NCBI RefSeq assembly: GCF_038505995.1
Contig: NZ_CP128414.1
Coordinates: forward strand, 682,001 to 746,000
Length of the DNA stretch: 64,000 nucleotides
Reading direction: 5' to 3'
Origin: Candidatus Phytoplasma asteris
Lineage (GTDB): Bacteria; Bacillota_I; Bacilli_A; Acholeplasmatales; Acholeplasmataceae
Shown here one piece after another: positions 1-8,662 of the stretch (positions are counted from its first letter, which is position 1; each line of letters begins with the position of its first letter). A program made the position numbers and the translations under genes. A model generated the notes under the pieces. That model did no database searches. It saw only the letters and a program-made list of their open reading frames with translations, and was not told the origin of the DNA.

Positions 1-634
1 CTGAATTACTATCTGATGTGTAAATTATAGATTTTATAATTCTCCCTAATTCATCGAATTCTCGATCCCAAGAATCCTCATCTTGCCAATTAACTTTGCC
101 TTCACTTGTAAAATATCTTTGTTTAATTCTTATTTTTTGGGTTTTATCATAGCCAAACATACAACCCAAATAGTTTGGTTCTTGTTTTCCATAGTCTACA
201 TTTTGTAATCTATCATCTTCCGATGTTGTAGCTTCTTTAAAACCATACCTTTTTAAAACATTATAGTTGGAATCAAAAATCAAATCATAAGTTTGATAAC
301 TATCCCAAATAACTTTTCCACTTGCATCTAAAGCTCTATATTTAATTATATATTTATCATCTGGATTTATCGGATCTGGATTTATTTCTAATGCTTCTTG
401 TAAAAATTTAACATCCGAATCTGTTATAGTTTGTTTATGTTGTGCTGAATTGAATATTTTTCCCCATAAAGTTTTGTTGTTGTCTCTTCTTTTTTGATAT
501 TCTTTTATTTGTTCATCCATATCAATTCCATCATTGCTAAAAACAGGAGTTAAAAATGAAGAAATAGTTATAATTAAAATAAATTTAATAAAAAAAGCAA
601 TTATTGTTTTTGGATATTTTTTAATATTTTGCAT
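1..634 (-). CDS. Secreted protein with signal peptide, 3' part outside window
   Basis: An open frame runs from an ATG at 632-634 off the left edge of the window without a stop, giving 211 visible residues. An AAAGG-type ribosome site lies just upstream. The N-terminus is a lysine-containing start, a hydrophobic stretch of about 18 residues (roughly residues 11-28) and a likely signal-peptidase site near 'PVFS-ND', so the product is probably exported through Sec. The mature part is hydrophilic, with no membrane segment or known domain seen. In phytoplasmas such proteins are candidate effectors or surface proteins. Residues near the window edge (…GRIIKSI…) faintly recall the short Asp/Gly/Ile-rich repeats of phytoplasma DUF2963-type proteins, but that is weak. 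The function is unknown and the C-terminus cannot be judged. Confidence 0.75.
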   Translation of the reverse strand, partial: MQNIKKYPKTIIAFFIKFILIITISSFLTPVFSNDGIDMDEQIKEYQKRRDNNKTLWGKIFNSAQHKQTITDSDVKFLQEALEINPDPINPDDKYIIKYRALDASGKVIWDSYQTYDLIFDSNYNVLKRYGFKEATTSEDDRLQNVDYGKQEPNYLGCMFGYDKTQKIRIKQRYFTSEGKVNWQDEDSWDREFDELGRIIKSIIYTSDSNS

Positions 635-1024
635 AATTTAAAAACCTTTCGTTTGTTTATATATGTATTCTAAATCAATATTTAGGTTATTTTGGATTAA
701 TCATCATTTAAAAAAATAGTTAAAATAATTATGATGCAAAAAAAAGCAAAGATATATTTTTAAAAAATAAAATATTTAAAAATAGTTAAATTAAAAAATA
801 GTTAAAAAACTTGTAATCTTTTATATTATCGCGTAAAATTTTGCCGCAAAAATATTGGATATTTTTTATTAATCATTTAATATCTTTATACCTCTTTATC
901 TTTTTTTACAACAGCAATTAAAAAAATAAAAAAATTGCTATTAATGTCATTCTATCACAAAAAAAAGGAATTTTTTGCTCACTCATCTTTATATAATGAG
1001 TTTTTTTATAATTTTATATATATA

Positions 1025-1052
1025 AAAAAGAGACTTAAAAAGTCTCTTTTTT
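1025..1052. terminator. Intrinsic terminator, bidirectional
   Basis: Perfect hairpin with arms AAGAGACTT and AAGTCTCTT around AAA, bounded by an A-run on the left and a T-run on the right, so it could act in either direction. No gene ends immediately beside it; it separates the secreted-protein gene from the tRNA region. Confidence 0.55.
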
Positions 1053-1265
1053 AGAATTTGATTAAATTTTGGTATTTTTATTTAAATTATCTATTTATAA
1101 ATTAATTTAACTTTGGATAAACATCTATTATTATAAATTACATACAGTTTTCTTAATAATTATTCATCAATTGCAATATTATAATAAAATTTTAATAATT
1201 TAGAAAATAAGCTATCAATATTTTATTATAATATTTTATACTGAAATTATGCCCATAATAAAATA

Positions 1266-1295
1266 AAAAGCAAGCTTTAATTAAAGATTGCTTTT
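1266..1295. terminator. Near-perfect palindrome, probable terminator downstream of the tRNAs
   Basis: Arms AAAAGCAA and TTGCTTTT enclose a second palindrome, CTTTAATTAAAG, with only one mismatched pair. It lies about 120 bases beyond the 3' end of the tRNA-Gly on the minus strand and could end that transcript. Confidence 0.45.
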
Positions 1296-1413
1296 ATGAT
1301 ATCTATAATATATTATATTAATTTAACAATTAAACGCTGTTATTGGGGCAAAAAAAGCTAAATAATAAAGTTTTTTAATAAACAAATATAATACATCTAA
1401 ATTATATAATGTA

Positions 1414-1488
1414 TGGAGCGGGCGAGGGGAATCGAACCCCCGTCTCATGCTTGGCAAGCACGTATAATAACCACTATACGACGCCCAC
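1414..1488 (-). tRNA. tRNA-Gly (anticodon GCC)
   Basis: On the minus strand the cloverleaf is complete. The 7-bp acceptor stem starts GTGGGCG and pairs with CGCCCGC through one U-G wobble. The anticodon loop is TTGCCAA on a 5-bp stem, the T-arm contains GGTTCGATTCC, and the 3' CCA is encoded. The anticodon GCC reads GGC/GGT glycine codons. It is 19 bases from the neighbouring tRNA-Thr in the same orientation, so the two are probably co-transcribed, Thr first. Confidence 0.93.
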
Positions 1489-1507
1489 ATCATCTTAATT
1501 TTGGTTT

Positions 1508-1581
1508 TGGTGCCCTTAACAAGAATTGAACTTGTATTTCAGCATTACCATTGCTACGTTCTGCCGTTAAACTATAAGGGC
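1508..1581 (-). tRNA. tRNA-Thr (anticodon GGT)
   Basis: The minus-strand sequence folds into a full cloverleaf. Acceptor arms GCCCTTA and TAAGGGC pair perfectly, the anticodon stem-loop has ATGGTAA in the loop, the T-arm has the TTCAATTC core, and CCA is encoded. Anticodon GGT decodes ACC/ACT threonine codons. It forms a pair with tRNA-Gly immediately downstream. Confidence 0.92.
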
Positions 1582-1692
1582 TTAACATATTTTATTATAT
1601 CAAAAAAAATATCAAAATGCAAATTTTTGACGAAAAAAATGAAAATTTTACCAAAAAACGTCAAAAAAGTAAAAAAAAGTGTGTAAAAATGT

Positions 1693-1720
1693 TTGACTCT
1701 AAAAATAAATGAGTTATAAT
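1693..1720 (+). promoter_or_regulatory. Sigma-A type promoter of the cold-shock gene
   Basis: A TTGACT -35 box (1693-1698) is followed after 16 bases by a perfect TATAAT -10 box (1715-1720). It leaves an untranslated leader of about 45 bases before the AAGGAG ribosome site and the ATG at 1773. It is one of the cleanest promoters in the window. Confidence 0.7.
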
Positions 1721-1772
1721 AGATAATAGGTTATGAAACCGAAATAATTTAAAAGAAGGAGTATTATTAATA

Positions 1773-1994
1773 ATGCAAGACAAAAAACAACAGGGAACAT
1801 GTAGATGGTTTTCTAAAGACAAAGGCTACGGATTTATCATTTCAGCTGATGGGAAAGATATTTTCGTACATTACAGTTCTATTCAAACTGAAGTCTTTGG
1901 AAGAAAAACACTTAATGAAAACGACAAGGTGGAATTCACTGTTAAAGAAGGCGACCTCGGAGCTCAAGCTGTAGATGTTGTTGTAGTTAACTAA
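1773..1994 (+). CDS. cspA: Cold-shock domain protein (CspA family)
   Basis: A 73-residue single cold-shock domain, the usual family length of 65-75. The RNA-binding motifs are visible: RNP1-like 'KGYGFI' near residue 20 and RNP2-like 'DIFVHYSSI' near residue 30, with the conserved tryptophan in 'CRWFSKDKG'. The protein binds single-stranded RNA and acts as an RNA chaperone in the cytoplasm. The start is set by AAGGAG at about 1756-1761 and the strong promoter at 1693-1720. It is monocistronic: a terminator follows 26 bases after the stop. Nothing unusual in the coding region; codon use is like that of a well-expressed gene. Confidence 0.95.
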   Translation: MQDKKQQGTCRWFSKDKGYGFIISADGKDIFVHYSSIQTEVFGRKTLNENDKVEFTVKEGDLGAQAVDVVVVN

Positions 1995-2020
1995 TAATTT
2001 CATTAATAATCGAACAAAGG

Positions 2021-2042
2021 AAGGGATGCAAATCCCTTTTTT
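2021..2042 (+). terminator. Terminator of the cold-shock gene
   Basis: Hairpin with arms AAGGGAT and AATCCCTT around GCA, followed by a T-run; it sits 26 bases after the cspA stop. Confidence 0.75.
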
Positions 2043-2273
2043 GTTATATATATTGAGCTTTTTGTTTGCTTGTGTAATTTTGATTTGAGTTTAGTTTAAA
2101 TTTAGATAATTTTATCTTTGGCGCTTTTACAAAATTTTAAATTTATTGGTTATAATTTTTGAGTAGGCAAAAAGAATAAATTAATCAAAAATATGATCCA
2201 TTCCAAAAACACAAATAACAAATCTAAAAATAACTTGATTTAAAAAAGGTTTTTTGAGTTAAAATAAAAATAT

Positions 2274-2698
2274 GGGGATGTTTTGGATTTGCCAAGGTCA
2301 ACGAAATTTATATAGCATATCTTGGTTACGCAAGTAAAAACGTCGAGGTTATAATAACCGGAAATAACAAACAAACTGTAACAAATACACAAGATTTTGC
2401 TGGACAAACTCCAGTTTATCAAATGAATTTTGCAAACAGTTTTTCTTCACAATTAGCTTTTGCTTAAATAAATAAGCAAAACCCGCACTTAAATTAACTT
2501 ACGATTTAAGGAAGGCAATAAGGTAAGTTTTGCTAATTGGGTTTGTCTTTGCTCTTTTAGCAAATATCAAAAAGACTAGTAATTTATGGATTTTGTTTGT
2601 TTTTTCATAAATTGCGAACTTACAAAATAAACTAAATATGTAGAATATATAAATTAAAGTGATTTTGTACATGGGTTCGACTCCCATCATCTCCACCA
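2274..2698 (+). ncRNA. ssrA: tmRNA (transfer-messenger RNA)
   Basis: The 5' end GGGGATG pairs with CATCTCC near the 3' end, followed by discriminator A and an encoded CCA (2696-2698). The 3' end carries a T-arm (GGGTTCGACTCCC). This is the tRNA-like domain of tmRNA, which rescues stalled ribosomes in the trans-translation pathway with SmpB. An internal tag frame runs from about GGA 2360 to TAA 2465-2467. It starts NNKQTVTNTQDF and ends NSFSSQLAFA, about 34-35 residues. That is much longer than the roughly 10-14 residues of most bacteria and carries the mollicute-style C-terminal AFA degradation signal. Total length is 425 bases. A weak promoter (TTGATT 2235, TAAAAT 2260) lies upstream. Short ORFs here on either strand are artefacts. 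Confidence 0.95.
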
Positions 2699-2784
2699 AA
2701 ATAAATTATAAATTATTTGCTTGTGTTATTACGTTTTTCCCAAAAAGAATATTTTTAATCCTTGACCAAGTTCAAACTGTCTTA

Positions 2785-3618
2785 TTAGGAATCTTGTTTT
2801 TCGGAAAAATCATAAAAGTGAGTAAGGGTACGAATTTTTTCAATAATTTTGTATACCTTAACTTCAATATTAGCATTTTCAGCTCCATGCAAATGCAATA
2901 AATAATTGTGCAGTTCATTAAAGGGCAAATTACTACTAATAAAAAGGGGCAACTTTTTTTCAGCTCTATCATACAACAAAGGAAGCAAAATTTCATCACG
3001 AAACCAAGGTGTCATATTTTCTGAACCTAGGTCATCCAAAATCAAACACTTAACATTTTTTAATTGTTGCAACCTTGTTTCTAAAGTATTATTATACAAA
3101 AAATTTCTAAATTTTCTAGTTATATCAGGCATAAAAAGAAAAATAACAGAAATTTGTTTTTGAATTAATTCATAAGCTATTTTTTTCAAAAAAATAGTTT
3201 TTCCAGTATTAAAAGAACCCGACAAATAAAAACCTTTGGTAGATTTTTCAAAATGTTTAATAATTTGTTTCATCTCTTTTAACGCTTTTTGCTTAGAATC
3301 ATTATCCACTACAAATTGCCTCACTAAATGAGCATCGAAATTAATGCTACTATCAAACAATTCATTTTGCGATTGCCAATGTTCCTTAAAATAAAGAGCT
3401 TGAGATTTAACAGTAGGAACCCAAACAACTCTTAAAGGATTAGTTTTTATTTCTTGGCGATTCCCATATTCATTTTCTTGATCTTTGGTGAGCAAATAAT
3501 GATAAATAACTGGCAGTTCATCATCAGAGATATCTAAATTTTTGGTTTCTTCGCACTGTGCAATCATTTTCCTAATTTTTATTTTTATATCTGAAAATTC
3601 CATAAATTCATTTTTCAC
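2785..3618 (-). CDS. dnaI: Primosomal helicase loader DnaI
   Basis: A 277-residue protein with an N-terminal region of about 120 residues and a C-terminal AAA+ ATPase module. Walker A is 'GSFNTGKT' (about residue 137) and Walker B is 'CLILDDLGSE' (about residue 194), followed by a sensor region 'PLFISSNLP'. This is the DnaI/DnaC helicase-loader architecture: DnaI loads the replicative helicase onto DNA at replication initiation and restart. An AGAGGTG ribosome site lies 5 bases before the ATG. It sits directly downstream of the DnaB/DnaD-type initiation gene in the same direction, the conserved Firmicute order. The N-terminal zinc-binding cysteines common in longer DnaI proteins are not evident. 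Confidence in the identity is high. Confidence 0.88.
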   Translation of the reverse strand: MKNEFMEFSDIKIKIRKMIAQCEETKNLDISDDELPVIYHYLLTKDQENEYGNRQEIKTNPLRVVWVPTVKSQALYFKEHWQSQNELFDSSINFDAHLVRQFVVDNDSKQKALKEMKQIIKHFEKSTKGFYLSGSFNTGKTIFLKKIAYELIQKQISVIFLFMPDITRKFRNFLYNNTLETRLQQLKNVKCLILDDLGSENMTPWFRDEILLPLLYDRAEKKLPLFISSNLPFNELHNYLLHLHGAENANIEVKVYKIIEKIRTLTHFYDFSEKQDS

Positions 3619-3685
3619 CTCTTTTGCTTTTGTAAAATTTTATCAAATTGAATTGATTCCTTGTAATAATAAATCATCCAAAAAA

Positions 3686-4879
3686 TTATGACTGTTTTTT
3701 CTTTTTAAAATCTTCTAACCATTTAGGAGAAATTTGTGGTTTTTTTAAATTAGATCTAAACTTAGTTTGGGATTGGTTTTTTTCTTGTTCCATATAAAAA
3801 TCATATGCTGTTTCAGTATCAAAAATCCCTTTTTGCTCCCAAGATTTTAAGATTTTTTCCAAATAAACCACTGAGGGCACAAAGCCTTTTCGTTCCAAAA
3901 TATAAGTTAAAAGCACATTGACTAGCCCCGGTTCTAAATTGTTTCTTTCCATAAATTGAAAAACAGTATCAGCCGCAGTGGCTTGCATATTTTTAGGACA
4001 ATGATTTATAATAATTCTTTGAGTAGAATCTTTACGTTTGAGCAAAGCAATCGTATCTTGTTCATTATCTTGCGTTTTTTTCGCAAAAACCAAATTTTGA
4101 TTTTGAGTATGCATCTGATAATATCTTTTTACACCTAGGCTTAATTTGGATAGTTCGATTTCGCTGGGCTTTGGAAAAGTTTTTTGATATATTTCCGAAA
4201 GTGTAGCTTCATCTAAATTATAAACTAAGCTTAATTTTTGAATAAAATCACTTGTTTGATTGCAAGTTAAAGATGGTTTTTTGAAACGTTGGGGCAATTT
4301 TTGCAAAAATAATTTATAATCAAAAGCGTTATTTAAAAACTGTCTTGGAGAAGAATTTGTTTGGTTATTGGGACAAGTAAAATCAGTTGGTAAATCCATT
4401 TTTTGCACTTGAAACAAATCATCAAATTTTTTACTAATGTCTTGAAAAGCGTCCCAATTATTTTTTTTAGTGGAAGCTTCTTTACTAAAATGATTTTGCA
4501 AACTCAAAAAAGTAGCCTCTCCCACTTCACTTAATAAAAAATTACTAAAAAGAGGGTCTTTAAAAAACTCTTGAGATCTGAATGGCAAATTAAGCCAATA
4601 AATTCTTTCTTGGGTTTCGGAATTGCAAAAAGTTTGGAGCAAATTAAGAGCTTCTAATTTTTCTTGTGCTTCTAAAAAATCATTTTTTGAAACCGCACTC
4701 AAATCAAATAAAAATTGATGTTGATAAAAAATATTAGGTTTTAGAGTTGCTAAAATATGATAAATACCAAGCGCATGAGTGCCTATTAGTGGTTGATAAA
4801 GCAAACTTAGGCTTTGATGGTCTTCAAGCGACAAAAAAACTGAATTTTTGATTTGAAATAAATTTAGATGACTAAGCAT
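3686..4879 (-). CDS. dnaB: Replication initiation protein, Firmicute DnaB/DnaD type
   Basis: 397 residues. The C-terminal third, around 'ADTVFQFMERNNLEPGLVN' to 'KSWEQKGI', matches the DnaD/DnaB_2 fold, in which a YxxxI-like helix and a Trp-rich helix bind DNA. The N-terminal 'LLYQPLIGTHALGIYHIL' fits the winged-helix start of Bacillus DnaB. In Firmicutes this protein works with DnaD and DnaI to recruit the replicative helicase; it is not the hexameric helicase that E. coli calls DnaB, which lies broken at 58-59 kb here. It is directly upstream of dnaI (67-base gap). The last residues, 'PKWLEDFKKKKQS', are the short basic tail typical of the family. Confidence 0.85.
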   Translation of the reverse strand: MLSHLNLFQIKNSVFLSLEDHQSLSLLYQPLIGTHALGIYHILATLKPNIFYQHQFLFDLSAVSKNDFLEAQEKLEALNLLQTFCNSETQERIYWLNLPFRSQEFFKDPLFSNFLLSEVGEATFLSLQNHFSKEASTKKNNWDAFQDISKKFDDLFQVQKMDLPTDFTCPNNQTNSSPRQFLNNAFDYKLFLQKLPQRFKKPSLTCNQTSDFIQKLSLVYNLDEATLSEIYQKTFPKPSEIELSKLSLGVKRYYQMHTQNQNLVFAKKTQDNEQDTIALLKRKDSTQRIIINHCPKNMQATAADTVFQFMERNNLEPGLVNVLLTYILERKGFVPSVVYLEKILKSWEQKGIFDTETAYDFYMEQEKNQSQTKFRSNLKKPQISPKWLEDFKKKKQS

Positions 4880-4933
4880 AAAAACCTCTTTTTTAAAAAA
4901 TATTGATCTATTTTATAGTTGAAAATAAATCAA

Positions 4934-5764
4934 TTATAATTCTTTATTAGGATTATGATTTTGACAAACAGGACAAAGATAAGTACCTCTGCCGCCAACT
5001 TTGATTTTGATAATTTTAGTTTGACAGTTAATACAAGGCTTATTAACTTTGCCATGAATTTGTAATTTGTTTTGAAAATAGCCTATAATACCTGGCTGAG
5101 ATTCAAAAGTACTTACAGTAGTTCCGCCCAGTTTAATTGCTTTGGTAAGTACTTTTTGGGAAATTGTTACAATTTCTTGCACTTGTTCCAAAGACAGTTC
5201 GCAAGCTTTAGTTTCAGGATGCAATTTTACTAAAAACAAAACTTCATTAACATAAATATTGCCTAATCCAGAAATTATTTTTTGATTTAATAAAACTTTT
5301 TTCAAAGCGCTTTTGGTCTTTAATATTTTTTGATACAAAACAACTGGATTGATTTCAAAAGGATCTAAGGCTAGTTGATGCAAGGTAGTTTGGGTTAAAA
5401 AAATGTTCTGATTCTTAACTTCAAATCTACCAAATTTCCTAAAATCATAATATCTTAAAGAACTTTTATCCTCCAAAATAATTGCAAAATGTTCGTATTT
5501 GTGTTTAGGCTCATCGCAAGGTTTGATAAATAATTTTCCTTCCATTCTCAAATGCCCTATTAAAACTAATTCTTGAGTTAAAAAAAATAATAAAAATTTA
5601 CCTTTTCTTTGAATATCCAAAATGGTAGTTTGTTCAATTTTTTGAAATTCTTTGGTATTTTTAACAGCAGGCTCATAAAATACCTTAGTTGCAACAATTT
5701 TTTTTCCTATTAACTGTGTTTTTAAAAAATCTACAATAATTTGGACTTCAGGTAATTCTGGCAT
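4934..5764 (-). CDS. mutM: Formamidopyrimidine-DNA glycosylase (Fpg/MutM)
   Basis: 276 residues, normal family length. The protein begins MPELPEV; after Met removal Pro1 is the catalytic amine and Glu2 the proton donor. The helix-two-turns-helix region with 'GLGNIYVNEVLF' and a C-terminal zinc finger (CINC…CPVC, about residues 244-268) are both present. It removes 8-oxoguanine and other oxidised purines and nicks the abasic site in base-excision repair. It lies between polA and the dnaB-dnaI pair on the same strand, the usual polA-mutM neighbourhood. It appears fully intact, in contrast to recA and the polymerase half of polA. Confidence 0.95.
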   Translation of the reverse strand: MPELPEVQIIVDFLKTQLIGKKIVATKVFYEPAVKNTKEFQKIEQTTILDIQRKGKFLLFFLTQELVLIGHLRMEGKLFIKPCDEPKHKYEHFAIILEDKSSLRYYDFRKFGRFEVKNQNIFLTQTTLHQLALDPFEINPVVLYQKILKTKSALKKVLLNQKIISGLGNIYVNEVLFLVKLHPETKACELSLEQVQEIVTISQKVLTKAIKLGGTTVSTFESQPGIIGYFQNKLQIHGKVNKPCINCQTKIIKIKVGGRGTYLCPVCQNHNPNKEL

Positions 5765-5920
5765 GCATTTGCTCCTTTTTTATCTTTGTTTTTGGATTGC
5801 AATTGTTCTTTTGCTTTTTTAGTTTGCTTTTTTCTTTTGCTTTTTTATTGATTTGGATATTTAACATTTCTATTTTATAAATAAATTATAAATAAATTAT
5901 AAATAATAAGATTTGTCCAA

Positions 5921-8434
5921 TTAAATATTACCATTATCTAAAATAAAAAAATAATTCAAATGTTTAGAAATTAAATCTATGTTTTGTTGCAAATAATCAT
6001 TTAAAGCAAAATAAGTAATTTTGGCAGTTTCATTGTTTCGTTCTAAATGGCGCAATAATTGCAATATGACAATTTTTTTCATATCTAAAATATTTTCTTG
6101 TAAAAAAACATATAATGTTTCTAAATCAAAATTCGGAGTTAATTTTTGATTACCAAAAAAAACTTTTCTTTTCAATAAAGTTAATGCATATTTTTTTTCT
6201 TTGATTTGTTGTAATAAACTTTGATAATAATTTATAATTTCATCATCCAAACTTAAATATTGATGGATAAAATCTTGGGCACAATTCGAAGAAATATTTA
6301 ATTCAGGGATAATTTCTTTTGTCCACGCATCCACATCAAAATTCGTTGTTTCAGAAAGTTTTTGAGAGTCCTTTTTGATTTCTGATTTGGGCGCATTTAC
6401 AAAAAATTGTAAGGTTTGTTCATCATTTAAAAGATGATTGTTTTCAATTTTAAAGTAATTTTTAATTTTTTGAATATTTCCTAAAGTAGCTAAAATTTTT
6501 AACGAAAAGCAAAAAAAATTATCATTAATTAAATAATTATAAGATTTTTTATTGTGTATTATATTTAAAAAACAACTATTTTGATACCCAAAAACATCTT
6601 TGAATGATTTTAATTGGTTGATGTGAGTTTCTTGTGCTTGTTCTTGTTCTTGCCCTTGATTTGTTTTTGGTATTTTTTCTTGTTGTGTCTCTATTTTTTC
6701 ATCCGTATTTTTTTCTATTGGCTGTGCTTCTATTATTTGTTTTTGTTGTACTAAATTAGTTTCATATTCTAATTGGGCTAAAATATTTGATAAGGGAAGT
6801 TCTATTTCTTGAAACAAAAATAATTGGTTTTGAGCTTTTAAATGATGCAAAACGCTATTTTTGATGGCGTGTAATAAAAAAGCTTTAAAAGCTACTTTTT
6901 GCTCTAAAATAAAAATGTTTTGAGATAATTGGCTTACATAATTTGTGTTATTCAAAATATCTATTTTGGCTATAATATTACTAAATTCAAGATTTTTCAA
7001 AGGAAATAAAAGATAAGAAGCACAAACTAAATCAAAGATAACTCCGTTGAGTTCTTGATGTTTTGTTTTTAAAAAAAGTTGTGTTGCTTGATTGTGAAAA
7101 ACAATTTTATAAAAATTAGCATCTTTTAGATAATTGCAAAAGTTATTATTATCAAAAGCCAAATTAGCATCTATAAAAAAATGTGTATTTTCATTGGAAA
7201 AACCAATTCCTTGCAAAAAAGTATTTGAGTCATTTTCTTTTTCTAACTCAAAAAAACAAGCCCAAATTTGGTGTGGTTGGATTTGAGCCAAAAAAGCATT
7301 TAGAGAGTTTTGGTCTTTGATAATTTGAAAATTAAAATTGTTTTGAGGTGGGTTGGCGCCTTGTTCTTGAACTTTTGGAGCGTTATTGTCATTATTGTTA
7401 GTGGTGTTGTTGTTGATAAGTCTGTTTTGATTTGTTTGGTTTAAATTATTATCATTTTCTAAATTGCTATATTTTTCTACTTCTTGCACTTCTTTGGATT
7501 TGGGGGATGCTTCCTTATTATTATAATTTGCATTTGTATTTATGGTATTTGTTTCTTTTTCAATTCTTGCATATTTGGTAATAGCTAAGCGTCTAAAATC
7601 CATTTCTTCATAAAAATTTTTAAGGTTTTGCGCCAAACGTATTTGTATTTCTGTTTGCATACAATCAAAGGGCAAGGGAACTTTAAGGTCAATTGCGGTA
7701 AGTATTTTGCTAAGTTCTAAATCAGCTTGGGAATTTTGGATTTTGGTTTTTAAAATAGGTTTAATGTTGTCTAAATTTTGCATCAAATTATCTAGGGAAT
7801 CGTATTCTTGTAATAACTTTTGAGCAGTTTTAGGTCCTATTCCCAATACTCCTTTAATGTTATCAGAAGGATCGCCAATTAAACTTTTATAATCAATCAT
7901 TTGATATTCTTTAAGACCGTATTCTTCAAACAAAGTAGGAGGTGTATAGCATTTAATTTCACGCAATCCTTTTTTAAGCAAACAAACAGTAATTTTTTCA
8001 TCTACTAATTGCAATAAATCCTGATCACTTGAATAAATAGATACTGTCTTATTTTGATTGCTGGCTTCTTTGGCTAAAGTACCTATAATATCATCGGCTT
8101 CGTATTCGTCTTGGACATGATATTTAACGCCGATTAGGTCTAAATATTGTTTAATCAAAGGAATTTGACTAATCAATGCAGAAGGTGTTTTTGGTCTTCC
8201 TTGTTTGTAAGCATCGTATAATTGGTGTCTTTTGGTAGGTTTATGAGTATCAAAAGCTACTAAAATATAGCCTTTCGTTTCTTCTAAAATTTTTTCAAAC
8301 ATTCTAATAAAAGACAAAAGAGCATTAGTGTAGATCCCTTTTTTATTTTGCAAAAGAGGTTTATATTTGCTTGCAGTTGCGTGATATGCTCGAAATAAAA
8401 GCGAATTGCCATCAACTAAAACTAAATGTTTCAT
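5921..8434 (-). CDS. polA: DNA polymerase I homologue: intact 5'-3' exonuclease, apparently inactive polymerase domain
   Basis: 837 residues in one frame. Residues 1-290 form a complete FEN-type 5'-3' exonuclease: 'LVDGNSLLFRAYHA', 'YEADDIIG', 'SSDQDLLQL' and 'GDPSDNIKGVLGIGPKTA' supply the metal-binding acids and helix-hairpin-helix. An Asn-rich linker (about 295-365) follows, then a degenerate 3'-5' exonuclease-like region. The C-terminal half still aligns with Pol I ('LFQEIELPLSNILAQLE', 'YALTLLKRKVFF'), but the catalytic motifs do not. Motif A (normally DYSQIELR) reads about 'NFFCFSLK' near residue 640, the O-helix RxxxKxxxFGxxYG is lost near 685-700, and VHDE is reduced to 'ILDN' at the very C-terminus. 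I infer a working flap nuclease with a relic polymerase. It is upstream of mutM in the same direction. Confidence 0.85.
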   Translation of the reverse strand: MKHLVLVDGNSLLFRAYHATASKYKPLLQNKKGIYTNALLSFIRMFEKILEETKGYILVAFDTHKPTKRHQLYDAYKQGRPKTPSALISQIPLIKQYLDLIGVKYHVQDEYEADDIIGTLAKEASNQNKTVSIYSSDQDLLQLVDEKITVCLLKKGLREIKCYTPPTLFEEYGLKEYQMIDYKSLIGDPSDNIKGVLGIGPKTAQKLLQEYDSLDNLMQNLDNIKPILKTKIQNSQADLELSKILTAIDLKVPLPFDCMQTEIQIRLAQNLKNFYEEMDFRRLAITKYARIEKETNTINTNANYNNKEASPKSKEVQEVEKYSNLENDNNLNQTNQNRLINNNTTNNNDNNAPKVQEQGANPPQNNFNFQIIKDQNSLNAFLAQIQPHQIWACFFELEKENDSNTFLQGIGFSNENTHFFIDANLAFDNNNFCNYLKDANFYKIVFHNQATQLFLKTKHQELNGVIFDLVCASYLLFPLKNLEFSNIIAKIDILNNTNYVSQLSQNIFILEQKVAFKAFLLHAIKNSVLHHLKAQNQLFLFQEIELPLSNILAQLEYETNLVQQKQIIEAQPIEKNTDEKIETQQEKIPKTNQGQEQEQAQETHINQLKSFKDVFGYQNSCFLNIIHNKKSYNYLINDNFFCFSLKILATLGNIQKIKNYFKIENNHLLNDEQTLQFFVNAPKSEIKKDSQKLSETTNFDVDAWTKEIIPELNISSNCAQDFIHQYLSLDDEIINYYQSLLQQIKEKKYALTLLKRKVFFGNQKLTPNFDLETLYVFLQENILDMKKIVILQLLRHLERNNETAKITYFALNDYLQQNIDLISKHLNYFFILDNGNI

Positions 8435-8543
8435 TGTTTCTCCTATTTATTTTATCGTTTAGCTAATAGCCAAAATTGGATTATAAGTTAATAATGATTG
8501 TGTTATTTATAAGGTACAAAAGGAAAATAATTAATATAATATT

Positions 8544-8573
8544 AAAAAAAGAAAGTTTGGAAAAACTTTCTTA
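8544..8573 (-). terminator. Terminator between the AAA+ pseudogene and polA
   Basis: On the minus strand AAGAAAGTTT and AAACTTTCTT form a perfect stem around TTCC, followed by a run of seven T. It lies about 90 bases after the end of the AAA+ pseudogene and isolates it from polA. Confidence 0.7.
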
Positions 8574-8662
8574 GAATACAAGGTTTTGTTTGGGTTTTTA
8601 TTTTATTGCGTTTATAAAAAGATTTTATAATTTTAATTATAATGAGTTTTTTAATGAAGTCT

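Larger units (their letters stand above)
635..1413. other. Long AT-rich intergenic region
   Basis: No credible gene is seen in about 780 bases. It contains the upstream region of the secreted-protein gene, with three copies of a short AAAATAGTTAAA-like motif at about 709-805, and two hairpins listed separately at 1025-1052 and 1266-1295. The rest is low-complexity A/T sequence. Confidence 0.6.

Noticed and set aside
1501-1686. 61-codon plus-strand ORF
   Set aside because: It is mainly the antisense of tRNA-Thr and adjoining A-rich DNA.
2240-2901. Several 60-80 codon ORFs on both strands
   Set aside because: They lie across the tmRNA and its flanks; the RNA features (CCA end, acceptor pairing, tag) explain the sequence, and none has a ribosome site or protein-like composition.
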